DNA of 12,498 nt from an uncultured Clostridium sp. (GTDB taxonomy: Bacteria; Bacillota_A; Clostridia; Lachnospirales; Lachnospiraceae). Where the stretch lies: NCBI GenBank assembly GCA_945836785.1, contig CAMAMD010000025.1:1-12498 (forward strand), in the 5' to 3' direction. Of the stretch, positions 5,916-12,498 are shown piece by piece. A model generated the notes under the pieces. That model had not been told where the DNA came from and did no database searches. It saw only the letters and a list, made by a program, of their open reading frames with translations. Within the stretch, counting starts at the first letter, position 1, and the number at the start of each line of letters is the position of its first letter. Both the position numbers and the translations under genes were made by a program.

Positions 5916-7826
5916 TCACTCAAGATTAATAGAGGTATCAACCAATTTTACATTTTGGTATTTTTCAAAAAGCTTCATAAACTCCTGTCCGGTAAGATTC
6001 TCCTTCTCTATCAGAACCTTTGCGATAGCGTCCAGGGTTTCCACATTCTTTTTCAACAGCTTGTATGCTTTCTCATAGGATGCCTTAATCATGTTTTTCA
6101 CTTCGGTATCCACCTTCGTCTCAGTTTCGGAAGAACAGTTAAGCACCCTTCTTCTGTCAAGGTACTCGCCTGTGATTCCCTCAAGTTGTACCATACCGAA
6201 CTTGTCTGACATACCATACATGGTAATCATGGTTCTGGCTATATTGGTTGCTTTCTCAATATCATTGGAAGCACCGTTGGTGACGGAATCAAATTTCAGC
6301 TCCTCTGCCGCCCGTCCGGCAAGCAGGGTAACAATCTCCTCCTCCATCTCCTTTTTACTTTCAAGCTGTTTTTCCTCATCCGGCACACTCCAAACATAAC
6401 CGAGGGCACCATCCGTTCTCGGAATAATCGTAATTTTCTGAATCGGCAGCGTATTTTTCTGCAATGCGGAAACAAGCGCATGCCCGACCTCATGAAATGC
6501 AACGATTTGTTTTTCTTTCGGACTCAACAGCTTCGCTTTCTTCTCCTTACCGGCAAATACCACCTCGACAGAATCCAGCAAATCCTTTTGGCTTACCAGC
6601 TCTCTTCCCTTTCTGACAGCCGTCAGGGCAGCTTCATTTATGATATTGGCCAAATCGGCACCTACCGCACCCGAAGTAGCCAATGCCAGCTCTTTAAAGT
6701 CAACCGTCTCATCCATCTTCACATTCTTGGAATGAACACGGAGCGTATCGATACGTCCCTGCATATCCGGTTTTGATACGATAATTCTTCTGTCAAATCG
6801 TCCCGGTCTGAGCAACGCTTTGTCCAGCACTTCCGGTCTGTTCGTTGCCGCAAGGACAATGATTCCTTTCGATGTATCAAAACCATCCATCTCGGACAGC
6901 AACTGATTCAAGGTCTGCTCCCGCTCGGAATCTCCACCGGAATGTCTGGTATCTCTGCTTCGTCCGATTGCATCAATCTCATCGATAAATATAATACACG
7001 GTGCCATGGTATTTGCTTTCTTAAACAAATCCCTGACTCTCGACGCACCTACGCCCACATACATCTCTACAAACTCAGAACCGGAAAGCGAGAAAAACGG
7101 TACGTTTGCCTCTCCCGCCACAGCTTTCGCCAACAATGTTTTACCTGTTCCGGGCGGTCCGACAAGCAAAGCACCTCTCGGAAGCTTTGCACCGATTTGC
7201 AGATATTTTTCAGGTTTAGCCAGGAAATCAACCATTTCAGACAGGGATTCCTTCGCCTCATCCTGACCGGCTACATCCGAAAATGTAACCCCGGTTTCTT
7301 TTTCCACATACATCTTTGCATTGCTTTTTCCGACACCCATAATGCCGCCACCCTTGGTGGCACTGCGCATAATCAGCATCATCAACAGATAGAATGCCAG
7401 AATCATAACTGCATAGGATAAAATCGTAGACAGGATTGCATTGCTTCCTTCATCCACTTCCTCGAATGTCACACCCGCTTCGGCCAAACGGTCTACAATA
7501 CTGAAATCATCCGTCCTGACAACATAATATGATACAGGGTTTACATTGCCTGCTTCCTGCTCAACGGGCTCAAATGTAATTTTATCATTATAAATTTTAA
7601 CATTCGCAACCTGTCCCTCATCCAGCATTTCCAGAAATTCGCTATATGCAATTTTCTCCTGTCCTGCTGCCTTAAACCGACTGTAAGTCTGCCAGAAAAC
7701 CAACGTAAGCACAACCGACAAAATCAATATCAATATTGTCGCAGATGGTTTTTTCTTATTGTTTCCGTTATTGTTGTTATCATTATTACCTGAATTATTG
7801 GAATTGTTATTCTCGTTATTATCCAT
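5916..7826 (-). CDS. ftsH: ATP-dependent zinc metalloprotease FtsH
   Basis: A 636-residue membrane-anchored AAA+ protease that extracts and degrades membrane and misfolded proteins; full length for the family. Order: an Asn-rich tail (15 Asn in residues 1-23), transmembrane helix 1 (about 28-45), an extracytoplasmic domain, helix 2 (about 131-153), the AAA domain with Walker A GPPGTGKT (223-230) and Walker B IIFIDE (278-283), the second region of homology (AATNRPEVLDKALLRPGRFDRR, arginine fingers), then the protease domain. The zinc site is HEVGH (445-449), where the third position is Val, not the more usual Ala, with the likely third ligand Asp522 in GASNDIEKAT. GGAG lies 6 nt before the ATG. 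It lies 54 nt after glyA and 19 nt before the yfbR-like gene, on the same strand. Confidence 0.98.
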   Translation of the reverse strand: MDNNENNNSNNSGNNDNNNNGNNKKKPSATILILILSVVLTLVFWQTYSRFKAAGQEKIAYSEFLEMLDEGQVANVKIYNDKITFEPVEQEAGNVNPVSYYVVRTDDFSIVDRLAEAGVTFEEVDEGSNAILSTILSYAVMILAFYLLMMLIMRSATKGGGIMGVGKSNAKMYVEKETGVTFSDVAGQDEAKESLSEMVDFLAKPEKYLQIGAKLPRGALLVGPPGTGKTLLAKAVAGEANVPFFSLSGSEFVEMYVGVGASRVRDLFKKANTMAPCIIFIDEIDAIGRSRDTRHSGGDSEREQTLNQLLSEMDGFDTSKGIIVLAATNRPEVLDKALLRPGRFDRRIIVSKPDMQGRIDTLRVHSKNVKMDETVDFKELALATSGAVGADLANIINEAALTAVRKGRELVSQKDLLDSVEVVFAGKEKKAKLLSPKEKQIVAFHEVGHALVSALQKNTLPIQKITIIPRTDGALGYVWSVPDEEKQLESKKEMEEEIVTLLAGRAAEELKFDSVTNGASNDIEKATNIARTMITMYGMSDKFGMVQLEGITGEYLDRRRVLNCSSETETKVDTEVKNMIKASYEKAYKLLKKNVETLDAIAKVLIEKENLTGQEFMKLFEKYQNVKLVDTSINLE

Positions 7827-7846
7827 TTATGTCTCCAATCACGAAA

Positions 7847-7871
7847 GGCTATCACACCAAGTGTAACAGCC
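7847..7871 (-). other. Stem-loop between glyA and ftsH
   Basis: Arms 7847-7857 and 7861-7871 form an 11-bp stem with a 3-nt loop (two G-U pairs when read on the minus strand). The following T-run on that strand is only TTT then C, so this would be a leaky terminator, an attenuator or an mRNA processing or stability hairpin, not a full stop between glyA and ftsH. Confidence 0.5.
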
Positions 7872-7880
7872 CTCATTTTT

Positions 7881-9116
7881 TTATTTATACAAAGGATATT
7901 TATCTGTAATGCTCTTAACCAGGCTCATTGCCTTGTCATTATCCTTGTCAATCACAGCAGCTTTGATTGCATCCGCGATGATAATCATGTCATCTTCCTT
8001 TGCCCCTCGTGTAGTGATTGCCGGTGTACCAAGGCGAATACCACTGGTGACAAACGGTGACTTCGGATCATTTGGAACCGTATTCTTGTTTGCAGTGATA
8101 TGTACGGAATCAAGCAGCTTTTCAACTTCCTTACCTGTCATATCAAGATTCTGCAAATCAACCAGCATCAAATGATTATCCGTACCACCGGAAACAATCT
8201 TAAATCCTCTTTCCATCAATGCTGCAGCCAATGTAGATGCATTTTTTACAACCTGTGCCTGATACTGCTTATATTCATCCGAGAGTGCTTCTTTCAGGCA
8301 AACTGCTTTTCCTGCTATAACATGCATCAGCGGGCCTCCCTGAATACCAGGGAATACAGCTTTATTGAAATTATATTTCTCATTTACCTCATTGCTTGAT
8401 AAAATCATACCGCCACGAGGTCCTCTCAATGTTTTATGCGTCGTAGTTGTGGTCACATGTGCATACGGAATCGGGCTCTCATGTAAACCTGCTGCCACAA
8501 GTCCGGCAATATGTGCCATATCCACCATGAGAACTGCGCCGACTTCATCAGCAATCTCACGGAATCTCTTAAAGTCTATTGCCCTGGCATACGCTGAAGC
8601 ACCTGCCACGATAAGCTTTGGCTTACATTCCTTTGCTATGGCAAGCACCTGATCATAATCGATAAATCCATCATCATTGACACCATAAGGAACCACGTTA
8701 AAATACTTACCGGACATATTTACCGGTGAACCATGTGTTAAATGACCGCCATGTGCAAGATTCATGCCCATAAATGTATCACCCGGCTCCATAATGGCAA
8801 AGAACACTGCCATATTGGCCTGGGCACCGGAGTGTGGCTGCACATTCACATATTCACATCCAAACAGCTCCTTTGCACGCTCTCTTGCAAGATCCTCAAC
8901 GATATCCACATACTCACAACCGCCATAGTAACGTTTTCCCGGATATCCCTCAGCATATTTATTCGTAAGCGGGCTACCCATGGCAGCCATAACAGCTTTC
9001 GATACAATATTCTCAGATGCTATCAATTCAATGTTATCATTCTGTCTGTTGATTTCCGCTGTCATCGCAGCCGCAACCTCAGGATCAAAATTAGAAATTT
9101 CTTCAAAACCGTACAT
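7881..9116 (-). CDS. glyA: Serine hydroxymethyltransferase
   Basis: A 411-residue PLP enzyme, full length for the family. It converts serine and tetrahydrofolate to glycine and 5,10-methylene-tetrahydrofolate, the main one-carbon source in the cytosol. The PLP-binding Lys228 lies in [24 protein letters not shown] (Asp199, His202) contacts the cofactor ring, and the N-terminal IELIASEN and [18 protein letters not shown] blocks are diagnostic. GGAGG stands 8 nt before the ATG. It has its own promoter, which overlaps the end of the upstream yihY-like gene. ftsH follows after 54 nt, with a small hairpin between. No riboswitch-like leader is seen; the leader is only about 35 nt long. Confidence 0.98.
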   Translation of the reverse strand: MYGFEEISNFDPEVAAAMTAEINRQNDNIELIASENIVSKAVMAAMGSPLTNKYAEGYPGKRYYGGCEYVDIVEDLARERAKELFGCEYVNVQPHSGAQANMAVFFAIMEPGDTFMGMNLAHGGHLTHGSPVNMSGKYFNVVPYGVNDDGFIDYDQVLAIAKECKPKLIVAGASAYARAIDFKRFREIADEVGAVLMVDMAHIAGLVAAGLHESPIPYAHVTTTTTHKTLRGPRGGMILSSNEVNEKYNFNKAVFPGIQGGPLMHVIAGKAVCLKEALSDEYKQYQAQVVKNASTLAAALMERGFKIVSGGTDNHLMLVDLQNLDMTGKEVEKLLDSVHITANKNTVPNDPKSPFVTSGIRLGTPAITTRGAKEDDMIIIADAIKAAVIDKDNDKAMSLVKSITDKYPLYK

Positions 9117-9157
9117 CCTTATTACCTCCGTTTTTTATACTTTTTCGCATATTCGTT

Positions 9158-9186
9158 ATTATCTCATATCATATTTTTAGTGTCAA
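9158..9186 (-). promoter_or_regulatory. SigA-type promoter of glyA
   Basis: On the minus strand TTGACA (9181-9186), a 17-nt spacer and GATAAT (9158-9163) preceded by TGA as an extended -10. The -35 box overlaps the TGA stop of the yihY-like gene (9183-9185). Transcription would begin near 9151. Confidence 0.8.
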
Positions 9187-10046
9187 CCATCTTCTCCTTT
9201 ATCACACAGCTCTTCTCTCGTATAACATTTCTCAATATAATCTGATATGTGATAATTGATTTCAGCTCCATACAGGATAATCTGCATACCGATATACAGC
9301 CAGATAATAATCAATATGATTGATGTCAGACTGCCGTACATTCGTGAAACCGAAGATATATGTTGAATATAAAAGGAAAACAATTTTGTCATCAACATCC
9401 ATGCCAGTGCCGCCAGCGCTGCCCCGATTACCTCATGTTTCACTTTTCCCTTTCTTCCCGGCAGCTGATAATAGATAAGCAGCAGGAAGAAGAAAATAAT
9501 CATAAAAGTGAACGAACTTTTCAGACTCAAAATCAAAATTGTCGCATTTGCCAGAGACGGATTCCAATCTATGATCTGTGTACCTATCTGTTTTCCAAAA
9601 ACGTGTACAACCATTATAATCAGGCACAACAGCATAAATACCAGCGTGTAAACCGCACTGATTAAACGCGTTATGAAAAAATTCTTTTTTTGCTCTACCC
9701 CATAGATTTTATCCAACCCATAGGTTAACGCCTGTATTCCTTTTCCGGCAGACCACAGGCTGACCAGTGCTGTAATAATCGTGAATGAGTTACTGTCAGA
9801 AAACATGATTTCATCCACTATGTATATAATATACGTCTTAAGCTGATCAGGTGCCACATCAAGCAAATAGAGCACCACGTTGGTGCGCGCCAGAGAAAAT
9901 TTGGAAGCTATCATAACCAGAAGCATGATAAATGGAAAGAAAGAAAGCAGCACAAAGAAAGTAGTCTGCGCCGCATATGCGGCAAGACTATCCTGCGATG
10001 CTTTTTTACAAAAATCCTTTAGTAATTTTATAATTTTATTTACCAT
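9183..10046 (-). CDS. YihY/BrkB-family integral membrane protein
   Basis: A 287-residue protein of the YihY/virulence factor BrkB family. Hydrophobic segments lie at about 25-50, 85-105, 130-150, 165-195, 208-232 and 240-262, giving about six membrane helices. Family signatures include AAYAAQTTFFVLLSFFPFIMLL near the N-terminus, ALVSLWSAGKGIQALTYGLDKIYGVEQKK in the middle, and MYGSLTSIILIIIWLYIGMQIILYGAEINYH near the C-terminus. The molecular function of the family is not established; the old name ribonuclease BN is not supported for it. The gene starts 14 nt after the SpoIID/LytB gene, so the two probably form one transcript, while glyA downstream has its own promoter. Confidence 0.92.
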   Translation of the reverse strand: MVNKIIKLLKDFCKKASQDSLAAYAAQTTFFVLLSFFPFIMLLVMIASKFSLARTNVVLYLLDVAPDQLKTYIIYIVDEIMFSDSNSFTIITALVSLWSAGKGIQALTYGLDKIYGVEQKKNFFITRLISAVYTLVFMLLCLIIMVVHVFGKQIGTQIIDWNPSLANATILILSLKSSFTFMIIFFFLLLIYYQLPGRKGKVKHEVIGAALAALAWMLMTKLFSFYIQHISSVSRMYGSLTSIILIIIWLYIGMQIILYGAEINYHISDYIEKCYTREELCDKGEDG

Positions 10047-10060
10047 ATTTTAATTCCCGT

Positions 10061-12370
10061 TTATTCCTCAGCACCCTCTTCATCTTCCACTTCATAGATA
10101 GATGTCAAATCAATATATGAATAATAATGGCGCAGGATATATTTATAATTATATCCTTCCTCAGCAAGAATATTCGCACCATTTTGACTCATTCCGGAAC
10201 CATGACCGAATCCTCCGCCATGTATCACATAACCTTCATCCGTACTGTCGATATAATAAAACGGACTCGGCAGCGAAGTCCAACCTGTCACGGTACTACC
10301 ATCCTGCCGTATAATTTCCTGATGAATCGGTGTAATCAGATTTCTGATGTTCGTCTGACCGGTCACCTGAATCGTTGCCTCGGTTCCCTCGATTTCCATG
10401 GCAGCCACGACACCACTTTTCGTTCTCTCCGTAATATGAATGGAAATAATCTGACCAATATCATCAATTTCCTGCGATACATATCTTCCCTGGTCATTTT
10501 TCACCTTTATATTGTCAGAGGACATGCTGATACGCTCTTCCAACATAGAATTCACAGCCTCAGAAATCTCATCTGCCGTATACTCCACGTTCCATCTGTA
10601 ATATGGCATATCCTGATCTATAATGTCGTATCCCATACTATCATCCATAAACTGACGGAAATTCTCCTCATCAGATAAATCAAGCTTATTTTTTTCTATT
10701 GTTTCCACATTTGACTCCAGATACGGATATGCACTTCCGCCCCATATCTCCTCATTCGTACAGGTCATTCCACCCGATGTCGAAAAATAAAGCGGAACAA
10801 TCACTTTCCCATTATAAGTAGGGACAATACCATAAGTATCTTTCACCGCTTTGATGCTTGCTGCGGTCTCCTCCACATTATTATAAACCTGACACAGACT
10901 GGAATCATCCAAATCCGCATGATAGTCGGCAAAGCTTTCATCTTCTATTCTGGAATATGCGTACCCTCTCGCACAGATAGCCATTGCTTTCAGTGCCTCC
11001 TCGTGGCTGGAGGATGGCATTTCACTTGCCACCACACTGTACAGATACTCCTCTAACGGCAATTCGTTAATAATATGCAATACCTCACCGGCACAGATTC
11101 TTACCTCTATTTTTCCTGCATAAACCGGAATCCCATAGCTTCTGGACAAAGTATTAATCTGAAAATGTCCGTTTTTTGCTTCAGACTCAAAAGTAAACAC
11201 ATCTCCGTTTTCATATTCCTCGGCAGAAATGGTAACACTTTCTCCTGCTCCATATGAGGTTTCCGTTCCGTCCGGATATGTCACCTTATACTGTGCATCC
11301 CCGGCTATCTCTGCCCGTTTCATATCATAGGACGTATAATCATCATTGCTCAATATAACACGGATATCATCACAGACCAGTTCCCGGTCAATCACGGCAC
11401 CAATGGCCATACCATCATCATCCATAGCCAATGAAATGCTGCTGTAACCTGCCAAAATCTGCAGACTCTCCTCACAGAACGCAACATCATAGACATTATA
11501 GATACAAAAATCCTCCGAATACGCAACCAGGCTTCTGTCCTTTAATCGCAAGCCTTCATCCGTTACTTTTTCCACACGGACATCCTTGACTGTCTCCGGT
11601 ATTTTCACATCACAGACACCGGAATTATTGATTGTAAGTTCCGCTATGCATCCGCTCTGTACGGATGTCACATCCACACCAGTTATGGGATATTGCTTTT
11701 CCAGTCCTCTGTATAAAAATGTACAACCGGTTTCATCCATTGCAGCCAGCCATACATTGCGGAGCGTCACGGATGACTCTCCATATCCGTTTACTCTGAA
11801 TATTTTCCCGTTTTTTATATAAACATCCAATATGCGATCCATATATGTATCGGAAATTTCCACATCCAGGAGATATTCATTTTCACTATCGGAAGTAATA
11901 TGCTTTTCGCCATTTTCATCGGTAGAAACATCATACACATATACATCCTGTCTGAAAAGTCCGTCTACAATACCTGCCTCAACAACATTTCTGTATACCA
12001 TATCAAACTGATCCTGCGACAAGATATCCTGATCCTGCATCCCAACCAGAACCTGTGCATATAAATCACCGGGAGCATCTATTATTGCAAAAACATTTCT
12101 GATATATTGCACGTTAACGGCTTCGCTTTTCGCCAGAGGGTCAATCAGGCGCGCCAGTTCTTTCTGCGTTTCATCCGAATCGGCAAGATACGAAACCATG
12201 TTTTCCACTTCGCCATATGAATAACTGTCAGTGTTCTGTGCTATTTCTTCAGTATCCTCTGCTGTCGCATCGGCATTCTCGACAATCATATTCTTTATCT
12301 CACTCGTAATAACAGCAAGTATCGCAAGTACAATAAATGCCAAAACAAAGCCTGTTATCTTCCTTTTCAT
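10061..12370 (-). CDS. Membrane-anchored SpoIID/LytB-domain protein
   Basis: A 769-residue protein. A short cytosolic start (MKRK) and one helix (ITGFVLAFIVLAILAVIT) suggest a signal anchor with the rest outside the cell. About 400 residues of unrecognised, acidic, strand-rich sequence follow, then the SpoIID/LytB domain: LPLEEYLYSVVASEMP, whose Glu450 aligns with the catalytic Glu of SpoIID, then EALKAMAICARGYA, LYFSTSGGMT and the closing HGGGFGHGSGMSQNGA. SpoIID is a lytic transglycosylase cutting peptidoglycan stripped of stem peptides during engulfment; LytB is an amidase enhancer. This protein is about twice as long as SpoIID, so it is a relative, not clearly SpoIID itself. The ATG at 12370 is preferred over a TTG at 12388, which overlaps the GGAGG (12382-12386). 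The yihY-like gene follows after 14 nt. Confidence 0.88.
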   Translation of the reverse strand: MKRKITGFVLAFIVLAILAVITSEIKNMIVENADATAEDTEEIAQNTDSYSYGEVENMVSYLADSDETQKELARLIDPLAKSEAVNVQYIRNVFAIIDAPGDLYAQVLVGMQDQDILSQDQFDMVYRNVVEAGIVDGLFRQDVYVYDVSTDENGEKHITSDSENEYLLDVEISDTYMDRILDVYIKNGKIFRVNGYGESSVTLRNVWLAAMDETGCTFLYRGLEKQYPITGVDVTSVQSGCIAELTINNSGVCDVKIPETVKDVRVEKVTDEGLRLKDRSLVAYSEDFCIYNVYDVAFCEESLQILAGYSSISLAMDDDGMAIGAVIDRELVCDDIRVILSNDDYTSYDMKRAEIAGDAQYKVTYPDGTETSYGAGESVTISAEEYENGDVFTFESEAKNGHFQINTLSRSYGIPVYAGKIEVRICAGEVLHIINELPLEEYLYSVVASEMPSSSHEEALKAMAICARGYAYSRIEDESFADYHADLDDSSLCQVYNNVEETAASIKAVKDTYGIVPTYNGKVIVPLYFSTSGGMTCTNEEIWGGSAYPYLESNVETIEKNKLDLSDEENFRQFMDDSMGYDIIDQDMPYYRWNVEYTADEISEAVNSMLEERISMSSDNIKVKNDQGRYVSQEIDDIGQIISIHITERTKSGVVAAMEIEGTEATIQVTGQTNIRNLITPIHQEIIRQDGSTVTGWTSLPSPFYYIDSTDEGYVIHGGGFGHGSGMSQNGANILAEEGYNYKYILRHYYSYIDLTSIYEVEDEEGAEE

Positions 12371-12386
12371 GGCAGAGCAAACCTCC

Positions 12387-12416
12387 AAAAAAATAAAGCA
12401 GCAAACCTGCCGCTTT
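12387..12416 (-). terminator. Intrinsic terminator just upstream of the SpoIID/LytB gene
   Basis: On the minus strand a 9-bp stem (arms 12408-12416 and 12395-12403, one G-U pair) closes a 4-nt loop and is followed by A and seven T's (12387-12393). It would end the RNA entering from the right edge. The T-tract directly abuts the GGAGG of the next gene. Confidence 0.75.
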
Positions 12417-12498
12417 GCAAGTGTTTATAATATATATCCGGAGTGCCGGTTCCTGCCTTTTGACTCCTAGCAAAGCTAGGTGGGCAACCGCACGTAGT
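12417..12498 (-). ncRNA. ssrS: Probable 3' part of 6S RNA
   Basis: Read on the minus strand, the segment runs GTGCGGTTGCCCAC, a hairpin CCTAGC-TTT-GCTAGG, then AGTCAAAAGGCAGG and AACCGGCACTCCGGATAT. The order of elements parallels the 3' half of E. coli 6S RNA: a short hairpin after a CAC, a purine-rich connector, a GGC-AGG/GCCTGCGGCGGCA-like strand, then a CTCCGGA/CTCGGAGA-like closing strand. No protein frame fits, and an intrinsic terminator follows. The 5' half, including the other side of the central bubble that binds RNA polymerase, is outside the window, so pairing cannot be tested. The exact 3' end is uncertain. An upstream leader element of the SpoIID/LytB gene is the alternative. 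Confidence 0.65.

Noticed and set aside
12440..12498. A tRNA or cobalamin-type riboswitch at the right edge.
   Set aside because: No acceptor/T-arm pattern and no B12-box. The order of hairpin and connector fits 6S RNA better.

Overview
The window reads as a chromosomal housekeeping stretch of a low-to-moderate GC Firmicute, most likely a Lachnospiraceae-type gut Clostridium. The reasons are the family make-up (Hsp33, FtsH, glyA, a YfbR-like HD nucleotidase, a SpoIID/LytB protein), strong Shine-Dalgarno sites, SigA-type promoters and the style of the protein sequences. No taxonomic search could be run. Nothing looks like a phage, plasmid or defence island.

Layout. Positions 1-1445 (+) hold the 3' part of a SAM methyltransferase gene and hslO, closed by a perfect 20-bp stem. 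Positions 1604-2925 (-) are a two-gene unit, an SCP2-domain protein followed by a WYL regulator, behind a near-consensus promoter. Positions 3044-3628 (-) encode a PAP2 phosphatase, divergent from a PHP-domain phosphoesterase gene (3869-4708, +). Positions 4722-5314 hold no credible gene: this is a roughly 593-bp near-palindrome lying between the convergent PHP and yfbR-like genes. From 5309 to the end everything is on the minus strand, read right to left: the end of a probable 6S RNA with its terminator, a SpoIID/LytB-domain protein, a YihY/BrkB membrane protein, then glyA from its own promoter, ftsH and the yfbR-like gene.

The strongest unexplained signal is the 593-bp element. It has perfect 31-bp ends, further perfect inverted blocks of 42, 20 and 40 bp around one axis near 5018, and an inward-reading intrinsic terminator at each end. 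Its right end supplies the stop codon of the neighbouring gene. Its centre contains an inverted compact copy of a core that also flanks the inner part, so it looks like one foldback element nested in a copy of itself.

Functionally, the minus-strand cluster combines envelope functions (SpoIID/LytB, YihY, FtsH) with one-carbon and nucleotide metabolism (GlyA, YfbR-like). The left part combines redox-stress chaperoning (Hsp33) with small regulatory and phosphatase genes. No single pathway links the whole window.
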